64,000 nucleotides of DNA, taken from assembly GCF_014201335.1 (NCBI RefSeq), contig NZ_JACHEB010000003.1:248001-312000 (forward strand). Reading direction: 5' to 3'. The translations under genes and the position numbers were made by a program. A model generated the notes under the pieces. The model did not search any database and was not told the origin of the DNA. It saw only the letters and a program-made list of their open reading frames with translations. This document shows positions 1 to 9,001 of this stretch, one piece after another; position 1 is the first letter of the stretch, and each line of letters starts with the position of its first letter. Source of the DNA: Tunturiibacter gelidiferens (GTDB taxonomy: Bacteria; Acidobacteriota; Terriglobia; Terriglobales; Acidobacteriaceae).

Positions 1-2459
1 TTGAGGGTGAGACCTCCATTGTCGCTGGCGTCGTAGTTTGTCGCCTGGCTGAATCCAGGGCTGGCCTGGATCCCGACGAAAGAGGATGGAGGAAAGAATA
101 TCCCGTATCCGCCGCGCAATACGATGTGCGAGTTCAGTTGATCGGTAAACCCGAAGCGAGGCGCGACGTTGGTCAGATTCAGATTGTTGAGGCCGCGATT
201 GCCAGAGGTGCTGAAGATCTCCTGGCCCGGAAGCGTCAGCCCAACCGAACTGCTGATAGGGTTGATGCCGGTGTAGTCGAAGTAGGCCTGACGGTTATGT
301 CGCTCAGTGAATGAAGGCTGGAATTCGTAACGCAGTCCGAGGTTGAGCATGACTGTCTTCGTGACCTTGAAGTTGTCCTGACCGTAGAAGCCGATGTAAT
401 GTCTTTCGGGGGCGGTGTGGAAAGCGTTCAGGGTAGTAGGATTGCTGCTCGTTCCGCTATCCGGAGTGCCGATTAGAAGCGAAGCAAATCCATAGCCTGC
501 AGCACCAACCGGACTCGTGTTCAGAAACTGTGAAGTGTAATCCGGCTGAAAGCTAAACTGAGTATCCGCGGGACCATTGCCGTTATTCTGCAGGACGACG
601 TCGATGAAGCCGAAGGAGAGGTCGTGCTGCTTGAGCGTCTTGGTTGCGTCTACACTCACACTGCCGACATTGGCGATGCCGGCGCCGAAGCCGCCCTGGA
701 CCGGTCCGAGCGAAGAGCCTCCGTTGCCGACAAATATCTCCGGAAACTGGTTAGAATTGGCGTTGAGGGCCGCCGGCAGCCCAAGGGTTGTCAGATCGAA
801 CGGGTAGCCTTGGTACAGGCCGCCCTGGTTCCAGCGATGGAACCCGGCGTTTGCGCTGATCGCGGTGGTCGCATTGAAGATATGGCTGAAGCCGGTGGCG
901 ATGCTGTAGCGGTTGTTGGGGCGGATGTTGCCCGGACCTCCGGGATCGCTCGCGCCATAATAGGTGGGCGAGTTCGTCTTCTGCTCATGCTTGTTGGCGT
1001 AGCGGAAGTACATGCGGGTTGCGTCGGTGAAGTTGTGGTCGACACGGACGATGAACTCGTTTGAGGTGGTCGGCGCGGAGGCGGTCGCAAAGAAGTTGTT
1101 GCTTACGCTGCTGTTGGTCGGTGTCGGGTAGTACGAGATGAGCTTTGCGCCGACCGGGTTGATCGCTGAAGAGACGTTGTTGTTCTGGAATGGATCGCGG
1201 TAGTAGCAGGTCGGCGTTCTGCCCGGGCAGCTAACCTGCTTGCCGGTCGTGGGGTCGACGGTTCCGTCGGTCAAAACTCTTCCGGTTGCGGGATTGAAGA
1301 GCTGATTCACCTGGATGGTGTTGCCAAAGGGATCGAGAACATTCGTGGTCGCGCCGTTTACTGTTTGCGTGACCAAAGCCCCCGTCAGCAGTTGCGAGAA
1401 GTCGCCTGTCCGCATGGCGGCAGTCGGAACCGTAAACGTGCTATTAACCGGGGATCCTTGACGCAGCCCCTCGTAGGCACCGAAGATGAAGGTCTTGTTA
1501 CGCTGCTTGTAGAGTCCGGGAATATAGAGCGGCCCACCGGCGGAAACACCAAACTGGTTGCGCTGGAATCTTTGTCTCGGGCTGCCGTTGTAGTTGTTAA
1601 AGTAATTGTTGGCATCCAGGTCGGAGTTCCGGATGAACTCAAAGACGTCGCCATGAAAGTTGCTGGTGCCGGACTTGGTCTGAATATTGATGACGTTCCC
1701 GGTACTGAATCCATTCTGGGCAGTGAACGAGTTGGTTTGGATCTTGAACTCGCCGACGGCCTCAACAGAAGGTACGTAGATGACGGCACCCCAGGTGCTG
1801 TCCGTATCCCAGACACCGTCTATCAGATATCCGGAGGTGCCAAAGAAGCCTCCGCCAAAGTTTAGGAATGACACGTCCTGGTCTGCTTTGCCGGACGTTC
1901 CCCCTTCGCCGAGTTGCTGACTCTCAGAGGTATTCGAAACAGAAGAGTTGAGCGTCGCAAGAGAGATGACGTTCCGAAGGTTGAGCGGAAGGTCTTCGAC
2001 TTGCTTCGAGGTGATCTCGGATGAGAGGTTGGCGTCGCCGGTGTTCAGTAGAGGAGCCTGGCTCGTGACTTCGACCCGCTCAGTTTCAGCACCAATAGGA
2101 AGCAGAATGTCCTGATGGGCGGAGTGGTCCGCGACAAGGGTTATCCCTTTTTGCTGATAGGATTTGAAGCCCTTCATCTGAACCTGCAGGTTGTACTGTC
2201 CTGGTGGCAGCAGCGAGACCGTAAAGTTGCCGTTGGACTCCGTCTTAATCATACGGGAGACACCGTTGTCGGTACCCGAGACGATGACGGTCGCTCCTGA
2301 GATGACCGCGCCGGTGATGTCAGTAATAGTCCCGGTGAGGGTCGCCGAGGTGGTAAGGTCCTGAGCGACCAGAATAGGCGGCATGGTGGCGAGCGTGATA
2401 GCTGCGAAAATTGAGAAAAAGGCAATCCACACCATACCTGAAGAGCGAGAAACCTTCAT
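1..2459 (-). CDS. Oar-type TonB-dependent receptor, C-terminus cut by window edge
   Basis: The reading frame is open from the ATG at 2459 to the left edge (819 residues visible), so the C-terminal part of the barrel is missing. A signal peptide lies at about residues 1-32 (ends near LVAQ). A carboxypeptidase-regulatory-like beta-sandwich follows at about 36-115 (TGTITDITGAVISGATV, then LLPPGQYNLQV). A plug-like segment starts near residue 120 (LPIGAETERVEV, later LPLNLRNVISLATL) and a long Asn/Tyr/Phe-rich outer-membrane barrel follows. This architecture is typical of the acidobacterial Oar-like receptors thought to move oligosaccharides or peptides across the outer membrane. A strong ribosome-binding site, GGAGGA at 2468-2473, supports the start. 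Substrate is unknown; the GH genes downstream suggest a glycan. Confidence 0.9.
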   Translation of the reverse strand, partial: MKVSRSSGMVWIAFFSIFAAITLATMPPILVAQDLTTSATLTGTITDITGAVISGATVIVSGTDNGVSRMIKTESNGNFTVSLLPPGQYNLQVQMKGFKSYQQKGITLVADHSAHQDILLPIGAETERVEVTSQAPLLNTGDANLSSEITSKQVEDLPLNLRNVISLATLNSSVSNTSESQQLGEGGTSGKADQDVSFLNFGGGFFGTSGYLIDGVWDTDSTWGAVIYVPSVEAVGEFKIQTNSFTAQNGFSTGNVINIQTKSGTSNFHGDVFEFIRNSDLDANNYFNNYNGSPRQRFQRNQFGVSAGGPLYIPGLYKQRNKTFIFGAYEGLRQGSPVNSTFTVPTAAMRTGDFSQLLTGALVTQTVNGATTNVLDPFGNTIQVNQLFNPATGRVLTDGTVDPTTGKQVSCPGRTPTCYYRDPFQNNNVSSAINPVGAKLISYYPTPTNSSVSNNFFATASAPTTSNEFIVRVDHNFTDATRMYFRYANKHEQKTNSPTYYGASDPGGPGNIRPNNRYSIATGFSHIFNATTAISANAGFHRWNQGGLYQGYPFDLTTLGLPAALNANSNQFPEIFVGNGGSSLGPVQGGFGAGIANVGSVSVDATKTLKQHDLSFGFIDVVLQNNGNGPADTQFSFQPDYTSQFLNTSPVGAAGYGFASLLIGTPDSGTSSNPTTLNAFHTAPERHYIGFYGQDNFKVTKTVMLNLGLRYEFQPSFTERHNRQAYFDYTGINPISSSVGLTLPGQEIFSTSGNRGLNNLNLTNVAPRFGFTDQLNSHIVLRGGYGIFFPPSSFVGIQASPGFSQATNYDASDNGGLTL

Positions 2460-2505
2460 TGCACGCTTCCTCCAAAAAATTCCTACTCGCTCGTCCAGAA
2501 CTTTT

Positions 2506-2521
2506 CACGTTCCGTAACGTG
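2506..2521. promoter_or_regulatory. Palindrome upstream of the left-edge receptor
   Basis: Perfect inverted repeat CACGTT-CCGT-AACGTG (6-base arms, 4-base centre), about 50 bases upstream of the receptor start at 2459. Size and position fit an operator. The same arm-4-arm layout recurs at other promoters in the window. Which protein binds is unknown. Confidence 0.4.
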
Positions 2522-2747
2522 ACAAATGCAAGTAGGATTGCGGAAATCATTACGGACATCCGAGACAAAGCAGGCAAGGTGTAATACGGTAACCTGGCAC
2601 GTAATCTCTCATTAGCGCTTTTATTTCAGTTACTTACTGGCTTGGTAGGGTACCGTCCGTTTACGCAATATCTGCTGCGGGACGGAAGGCCTGAGATTTG
2701 CGGAAGCGTCTGCAAGAACCGGAGTATGAGGGCGGCGGAACGGGAAT

Positions 2748-3764
2748 TCAAGGAATGCTTGCGCGCACGATACGAATCTGGTGATCAGTGAAAGAGGCGT
2801 GCGTTTGGGAACCTCAATCCTCGGCATGTGACAGGTGACGCAGTTCTTGGTGGCCACCTTGCAGGCGGGTGCGGCTGAGATCAAAGTGGACGACGAAGGG
2901 GGCTGTCGACCCGGCTGACGCAGCCGTGAGCTATGGCAAGCGAGACAGTTGTGATCGTAAGCTGCACTCTCGCGGACCAAGGGCATATGGGGTTTATGAC
3001 AGGCAATGCAAGTGATGCGGGCGTCGCCGGCCTTTCCCCAGCAACGGCTCTTCTCCAGGCGGTAGGGCTGAAAGCGGACTGGGATCTGGAACGAAGACGC
3101 TCGATAGAGTGGAGGCGGTAGTGTGGCAGGCGAAGCAGCGCTGCGTGGTCTCTAATGCAAGTTCGTGTCCGAGAGCGTCGTGCGGGCTGGCAGGAGGCCG
3201 TTCGGAGTGGCCGACTGTGATGTCAAGGGCGTTTAGGGCGGTGTAAGAGCTGAGGCGCGACTCGATGTAGCCGTCCTTTTGCCTGAGGAGATAGGTCTGT
3301 CAGGCCTCGCCGTTGCCGAAAGCCCAGGCGACAGCTCTGGAGTCGGAATGTGACCCGGAGGCTGAGACGGAGTTAGCCGAGAAGATGATGCCACTAGGGG
3401 TCTGCTGAACTGAGTATGAGAAGGCGCTCTCCTGAAACTTCAATGGTGAGTGGATGGAGAGTAGTGAGGCAGGTGTTGCCGCATGGTACATGGGAGTCTG
3501 GTGCTGAAGAGAGGCTATGCCGGCGTGGCAACTCGCGCAGACGGCCTCGCCTGCGTACTCGCTAGCGGCTAGATCGCCTTTGGTAGGCAAGAAAGCGGAA
3601 GCGTACATGCGCTCCTGAGTTGTGAGACTAGTAGGTGCAGCAACGATATGGGGAGTTGGGTTCGATCGGGCGTAGCAGAGGGTGACGGTTGCGATGCCTG
3701 CCACGCAGTGCAGATGGATCGCGGGCCAGAACCGCGTCACTGGGCTCGGTCTAATGGCTGGCAC
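2748..3764 (-). pseudogene. Decayed multiheme c-type cytochrome
   Basis: Reading from the ATG at 3764, the protein has an export-like N-terminus and a CASCH haem site, and runs to FGNGEA, where an in-frame TGA (3300-3302) interrupts it. The same frame continues (QTYLLRQKDGYIESR) through a second site, CFACH. The frame then shifts near 3090, where part of the middle seems to be missing, into VRFQPYRLEKSRCWGKAG with sites CIACH and CLACH. After CVTCHMPRIEVP a further shift leads to the expected end THASFTDHQIRIVRASIP and a stop at 2748-2750. So the gene has at least one nonsense codon, one internal deletion/frameshift and one late frameshift. Homologues are acidobacterial cytochrome c-554-like proteins with alternating CxxCH sites. 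It starts 6 bases after the stop of the gene before it, so the two were once an operon. Confidence 0.8.
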
Positions 3765-3770
3765 CCGGGT

Positions 3771-5174
3771 CTACCAATACGATGTGGCAACCACATCGAC
3801 GGCCACCGGAGCGTTGCCTAGGACCTTAATGCGGAGGACGGCCTGCATGCTTTTTCCCTCCCAGCCGGGGGGAGCGGACTTCAGAAGGTCGTTCATTCTG
3901 TCCGGGCTGGTAACGAACTCGGCTGCGGCTTGAGTGCCAAACGAGCCGATGCCGCCAATGGAAAGCAGTGGGCCACCGGTATTCGAGTGTTGCAACCGTG
4001 ATATCAGGGCGTAGTCTTCGGTCGCTGGGGTTCCGTTTTCTTCGTTGATAGTCCAGCTATGTGCGGGGTCAGCGCGATTTTCAATCCTTATGCCATCTCG
4101 AAACGAGTAAGGAAGGTCATTAATGGTCTCTAGTGTCCAAGTGTCGTTGAAGCCGCCGACGAGCACGGCAGGGGTATTGCGGATGTCACCCATGGTGATG
4201 TCCGATGCAGACCTGAGATTGTATGGCTTGTCCCAGCCCTTCATGAGGCTCACGACCTGCGTGACGGCTGCGAGATCCGCGACACTTACGAAGCAGTCCT
4301 TGACCGCCGTGAGATCGTCCGCCTGAATGGTGCCGCCCTTAGGGAGATCTACAAAGAACTCGGGGCCATTGTGTTTGATTCCATGCTCCTTTTGATAGCG
4401 GGCGAGGTACGCGGGCGTGAAGCGGTAGACGGCGTTTGATCCGACATAGACGAGGACAGGCTGGCCGGAGCGGGTCAGCGGTGCCCAGAATCTCTGCTGC
4501 AACCTATCAACGCGGACCATCCAAGCCTTCCATCCGGTGAGAACAAGCAGAACGAAGACCACTGCGGCAATAGGGATGTAAACTTTCAACCGTCCCGCCT
4601 GTGGGGGGTAGTCGACGCCGACCGGGAGAGGAGTGGCGTGATCGATCACCGCCGGCGCTTCTAAGGCTGCAGTGACTGTATGGTCTGTCGTGTCATGTGA
4701 GACGGAGTCGAGTGCGGACGCGGAGACCGGAACTGGGCTCGAACCGTGGTCCTCTCTTAGCGTGTGTTCGTAGTGAAAGGTGACCCGGTACGATCCGGGC
4801 TTGAGCTCGATGTGGACAATCTCAGGGTGTGCGTCGGAGTTGGTGTGGGAGGTGGGTTCGATGGCCTGGTAGAACTGAGCGAGGCGCTTGCGGACGTCGG
4901 CGGCACGCATACGGACGACTGGATCTTCGCTGGTGTCGTAGTTAGCAGCGCGGCCGAAGACCTCGATGCCGAGGATGCGTTCACGCAAGGAGGCGTCGTC
5001 GCCGTGCAGGGAGTGCTTGACGATGTAGTTAAGGAGATCCTGGCACTGCCTGCTGGTGCGAAAGGGCTGGCTTTGCAGAATGAGTTGCAGGGTGGCGCGA
5101 ACCGCCGCATCGCTGGGCTCCAAGCGGGGTAGCGTGGTGGAAAGATTCTCTGGCGCGTGCGGCGCAGTCTGCAT
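3771..5174 (-). CDS. Acidobacterial single-pass membrane protein, putative sensor/regulator
   Basis: About 467 residues from the ATG at 5174; a TTG three codons earlier is also possible and neither has a strong ribosome-binding site. The N-terminal ~110 residues carry the pattern FRTSRQCQDLLNYIV, then LRERILGIEVFGR, YDTSEDPVVRMRAADVRKRL. I know this arrangement from acidobacterial proteins in which it precedes a variable C-terminal module. It looks helical and possibly DNA-binding, but the function is not established. One membrane segment lies near residues 200-220 (VYIPIAAVVFVLLVLTGW). The remaining ~245 residues have no recognised catalytic motif and resemble a periplasmic ligand-binding module. 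Such genes often precede multiheme cytochrome genes, as here, where the partner is dead. It may be an orphan regulator. Confidence 0.7.
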   Translation of the reverse strand: MQTAPHAPENLSTTLPRLEPSDAAVRATLQLILQSQPFRTSRQCQDLLNYIVKHSLHGDDASLRERILGIEVFGRAANYDTSEDPVVRMRAADVRKRLAQFYQAIEPTSHTNSDAHPEIVHIELKPGSYRVTFHYEHTLREDHGSSPVPVSASALDSVSHDTTDHTVTAALEAPAVIDHATPLPVGVDYPPQAGRLKVYIPIAAVVFVLLVLTGWKAWMVRVDRLQQRFWAPLTRSGQPVLVYVGSNAVYRFTPAYLARYQKEHGIKHNGPEFFVDLPKGGTIQADDLTAVKDCFVSVADLAAVTQVVSLMKGWDKPYNLRSASDITMGDIRNTPAVLVGGFNDTWTLETINDLPYSFRDGIRIENRADPAHSWTINEENGTPATEDYALISRLQHSNTGGPLLSIGGIGSFGTQAAAEFVTSPDRMNDLLKSAPPGWEGKSMQAVLRIKVLGNAPVAVDVVATSYW

Positions 5175-5424
5175 AGTTTTCAACCGTTCAGATAACGTAA
5201 CATGCGGCAGTATACCTCCGCTGGTTAACGTCTCGCACTAAGAGATGCAAGACTGTCAGCGAAGGTCTGCCCGGTCGTTCGACTTTCAGAGTGTGGACTG
5301 TCGTCGCTGAGCGCGCGAAGCCGCGTAGGTTCGGCCAGGCGCAGAAAGTGACGACCGTGCACTGAAGCCCAAGCGTGGGGTGGACACTCTTGCACCCCTG
5401 CGAAGGGCAGAGAAAACCCGCAGA

Positions 5425-8400
5425 CTAAGGAACGAGTGCGATGGAAGCCGGTGTAACGTTCCATCCCCGCAGATCGACCTTCATCGTTGTGGCGGCGCTT
5501 ATCGTGGGATAGGCAATATCAATCGTCTTCGTCGCGCCGGGAAGCAGCGAGACGTAGTTGTCACTGTAGTAGGCGGGCAGGATGCGTAACCCGGTTGCCG
5601 CGTCCTTGAGCGTAAGCTTGGTTGCGACTGCAGCACCGGTTCCGGAGTTCACTAGTGTGATGGTCGCATGGCGTTCGCTTCCGGTTGCCGTGGAGATTTT
5701 CGCCGTGGCGGTGAGAGTTGCGGCAGGCATCTTGTTCATGCGGCGGTAGTCAGACTTGTTCGCTGCGAGCCAGTAAAAGTTGTCGGAGAGCAGCTCGCCA
5801 GCGCTATCCTTCAGTTCAAGTTTGACGAGGACAGTGCCGGCAGCTTCCAGAGCGGCTTGAAGTTCCATTGCAAGCGCGGGCGTCTCGGCGTTTGCGGCGG
5901 CGCTTAAGGTGATGGTCTTGGCGAGCAATGGCTTGCTCATTGTGTCGAAAACGCGCGCCGTGACCGTGACGTTTGTGAGTGGTACGAGCGTGTTGTTGAT
6001 GATGGCAACATCGTGCGCGGGAAGGTTCATCTGAACATGAATCGGCTCCGAAGCTTTCTTTACTCCATAAAAGGAACCGTGCGTGTCGTAGTCGTGACTG
6101 TAGATTTGCCATTGTGTACTCGGCCACGCGGGCTGCGTCATCCACAGCAAACGGCCGCTGTTGGGCTGCCAGAGATGCGCGTTGAAGCCTTCGAAGACAG
6201 CGCGGTGGCCCTCATAATTGAGCATCTGCGCCTTGCGATCGAAGTCGGCAAGACTCGTCGCGGGGCCGAACTCATCATTGATCGTTTGAACAAATGGCTC
6301 AGTCGCGCCATTGCCGCCCTGATGCCAGTCATGGTAAGCCCAGTCGTCGCTGATGGGCCACTGGTCTTCTTTGGGGAGAAATGCTTGGAAGGCTTCCAGG
6401 GTTGGCGGCGAGGCGAGGCCAACTTCTACTGCAAAACCAAGAGACAGCTTGGTGAAGTATTCCTCGGGTTCTTGGTATTTGTATGGGCCGCTGTCATGCA
6501 GGTTGATCTTGTTTGAATCGGCGGAGTAGTAGCGGGTGCCATCGAGCTCGGTGATCAACTTATCGAGTCCGACATTGATCGCAGGAGGGGGAACGCCCTC
6601 ATTCCGGCCGCACCAGACGGCGATCGAAGGATGATTGCGGTAGCGCGAGATAGTGTCCTTTGCGTTGGCGAGAAAGAGCTCGGAGTCGTCGGGTTCGAGA
6701 TTCCAATTCTGTGTCGAGTCCCAGAAGTCATTCCGGATCAACATGCCGTATTCGTCGGCGAGCTCGTAAAAGACGTCTTCGGTGTCCTGGCCCATCCAGT
6801 TGCGGATCATGTTGACGTTGGCTTCCTTGTGCAGCCGGAAAAAAGGCTCTATGCGTTCGCGCGAGACGCGCTTGAGCATGTCGTCCATGCCCCAGCTTCC
6901 GCCTTTGACAGCGATGCGGACGCCGTTCACCTTGATGACGAGCGCAGTGCCGAGCTTCGTGTCTGCGTCTGGCTCAAGCGCGGGTGAGTCTTCCATGCCG
7001 GGAACGATAGAGGTGATCCATCCCTCGGGCGTCTCGCGAAAGCCTTCATGCGACTGCTCGATGACCGGGCCTTTTCCGAGCAGGGTAGCCACTGTGGGCG
7101 AGTCCTCGACTCGGCGAACGTGGCCGTTTGAGCCGAAGGCGCTGATCTCGTAAGTGATCTCACGGATACCGAAGCGCTCTTCCCGAATGTCGGAAGCCTT
7201 CCCACCTTGCCTAAAGGCAAGCTTCATGGTGTGCAGGTCCTGTGCGCCATAACCATTCGGCCACCAGAGCTTCGGATGCTGCACAACAAGTTGTGGGAAG
7301 TCTTTGGGAGACAGTTCGACGGAGGTGCCACCTGATGGAACAATCACAGCCTTCGAGACCTGGACATCGTCAAACGCAATCTCGACCGTGCCGCGAACGG
7401 CGGACTTGGTGTCGTTCACGAGCGGCACATGGACTGTGATCTCGGCGTTGGTTATGGCTGGATTTGAATCGGTGAGATGCGTAATGATCTGCGGTACTGC
7501 GACTTCAATTGCGCCGCTTGCGGTCAGCGCTACATCCTGCCAGATACCGATGTTGCGGTCGCGAATACCGGGAATCCAGTCCCAACCCTCAGTCGCGCCG
7601 AAAGTAGGGCCATCAAGCATCATCACGCCCCCGTTATCGCCCGAGCCTGCGCCGAGGCTCTGCTCATGCGCGATGCCAGGATGGAATGGGGGCTCTATGA
7701 ATACGGCGAGATTGTTCTTCTCGCCTGGTTTGACGAACTGTGTCACGTCGAACTCTTTATGGCGGAATGCACCCAGGACGTCACCGACGCGGTTGCCATT
7801 GATAAAGATCGTCGCGCGATAGTTGACGCCGTGGAAGGTCATAGCAAGCTTCTTGCCCTTCATCGTCGCGGGCGGTGTGAAGGTGTTGCGATACCAGAAG
7901 CTATGCTTGCTGAGCGACTCGGGTATGGCCATGTTGTCGAGGCCAAAGTCCGGGTCGGGATAGACGCCACGCGCGATCAGCGTCGTCAGGACAGTACCAG
8001 GAACAACAGCGGGCATCCACTTCGCGTCATTGAAACTCGAGCCGGCGATTTCGCTGCCGGATACCTTGATATCTTCTGCGTCTGCGAGCATCCAGCCGTG
8101 GCGAAGGATGAGCGCATTGCCGTCATTGGTCGCGGTATCGGTACCCACCACCGGAGGGAGTGCCTTGGGAGCGAGGAATGGCGCAGCGCTATGCGGGAGC
8201 AGCGACGGGTCCTGCGGCGCCACCATTCCGGATGGGCCTTGGGACTGGACGGGCCATGGCCGCGAACCCTCTTCAAACGGAAGATTATCGAGACCGGCCG
8301 GTACTTTAGACATAGCTGAGACCGCATCCGAAGAGAGCGGCATTGAGCGTAGGCTGACCTGCGCGAGCAGGCCGCCGAAGTGTTTCGTGTCAGGCCAGAG

Positions 8401-8955
8401 AGAGCCTTTGGTTGGGGACATGACGATCGTACTCGACGAAACGCCGAGAGCGATTGTGCCCGCCGCGACTTCGGCTCCATCAGCTAGGAGGTGCGACTTG
8501 CCATCGGCGTCGACGGATACCGCCAGCGAGTGCCACACGCCGCGAGCGAGCGGAGTTGCGCCGATGAGCTCGTGGCCTTCTCCCGTCCCGCCTGCCCAGA
8601 ATGCGGGGCGGCCGTCCTTCAGTGCGAGGTAGCGCGGGAAGGCCTCCCATGGATGGCCGACTCCGGCGATGAAGGCAGTCTGTGCAGGCTCATCGGACTT
8701 GAACCACAGGGACATCGACCAGCTATGCTGTGCTGATGCTATAGGCTCATGCTCATGAAGTTTTTTGCTGAGTTCGATGCCCCCCTGAAGGATATGTGCG
8801 TTGTACGGGCCATATGCTACTGCCGGTTGGGCCATGACGATAAGACTAGGCACAGCGGGACTCTGCGCCGTGCCGAGGCCGGTTGCGGCGAACGCGATGA
8901 GAGCAACTGCACCGATTCTTTTGCCCGACCTGCAAATCATGGATGCACCAATCAT
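5425..8955 (-). CDS. Secreted GH2 glycosidase with N-terminal LamG-like domain
   Basis: 1176 residues from the ATG at 8955. That start has an AGGAGG site just upstream and a signal peptide right after it (RIGAVALIAFAATGLGTAQS); the open frame extends further upstream but that stretch looks non-coding. A LamG/concanavalin-like domain covers about residues 60-215 (WSMSLWFKSDEP). The GH2 sugar-binding jelly roll starts near 280 (PGTVLTTLIARGVYPDPDFG, NMAIPESL, a signature of the exo-beta-glucosaminidase/beta-mannosidase-like branch). A TIM barrel follows with IRNWMGQDTEDVFYELADEY. The general acid is likely the Glu in WCGRNEG (near 785); the nucleophile may be the Glu in FAVEVG (near 843). C-terminal beta domains follow. 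Exact specificity cannot be read from the sequence; beta-mannosidase, exo-glucosaminidase or another beta-glycosidase are possible. It lies 46 bases after the GH27 gene and is probably co-transcribed with it. Confidence 0.88.
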   Translation of the reverse strand: MIGASMICRSGKRIGAVALIAFAATGLGTAQSPAVPSLIVMAQPAVAYGPYNAHILQGGIELSKKLHEHEPIASAQHSWSMSLWFKSDEPAQTAFIAGVGHPWEAFPRYLALKDGRPAFWAGGTGEGHELIGATPLARGVWHSLAVSVDADGKSHLLADGAEVAAGTIALGVSSSTIVMSPTKGSLWPDTKHFGGLLAQVSLRSMPLSSDAVSAMSKVPAGLDNLPFEEGSRPWPVQSQGPSGMVAPQDPSLLPHSAAPFLAPKALPPVVGTDTATNDGNALILRHGWMLADAEDIKVSGSEIAGSSFNDAKWMPAVVPGTVLTTLIARGVYPDPDFGLDNMAIPESLSKHSFWYRNTFTPPATMKGKKLAMTFHGVNYRATIFINGNRVGDVLGAFRHKEFDVTQFVKPGEKNNLAVFIEPPFHPGIAHEQSLGAGSGDNGGVMMLDGPTFGATEGWDWIPGIRDRNIGIWQDVALTASGAIEVAVPQIITHLTDSNPAITNAEITVHVPLVNDTKSAVRGTVEIAFDDVQVSKAVIVPSGGTSVELSPKDFPQLVVQHPKLWWPNGYGAQDLHTMKLAFRQGGKASDIREERFGIREITYEISAFGSNGHVRRVEDSPTVATLLGKGPVIEQSHEGFRETPEGWITSIVPGMEDSPALEPDADTKLGTALVIKVNGVRIAVKGGSWGMDDMLKRVSRERIEPFFRLHKEANVNMIRNWMGQDTEDVFYELADEYGMLIRNDFWDSTQNWNLEPDDSELFLANAKDTISRYRNHPSIAVWCGRNEGVPPPAINVGLDKLITELDGTRYYSADSNKINLHDSGPYKYQEPEEYFTKLSLGFAVEVGLASPPTLEAFQAFLPKEDQWPISDDWAYHDWHQGGNGATEPFVQTINDEFGPATSLADFDRKAQMLNYEGHRAVFEGFNAHLWQPNSGRLLWMTQPAWPSTQWQIYSHDYDTHGSFYGVKKASEPIHVQMNLPAHDVAIINNTLVPLTNVTVTARVFDTMSKPLLAKTITLSAAANAETPALAMELQAALEAAGTVLVKLELKDSAGELLSDNFYWLAANKSDYRRMNKMPAATLTATAKISTATGSERHATITLVNSGTGAAVATKLTLKDAATGLRILPAYYSDNYVSLLPGATKTIDIAYPTISAATTMKVDLRGWNVTPASIALVP

Positions 8956-9001
8956 TAATTCATCCCTCCTGGTTGCGGTTTGGATTTGCTCTTCCAAAAG
9001 G

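Noticed and set aside
7477..8319. Open frame of 280 codons on the plus strand
   Set aside because: Antisense to the GH2 gene; no recognisable motif and low-complexity composition.
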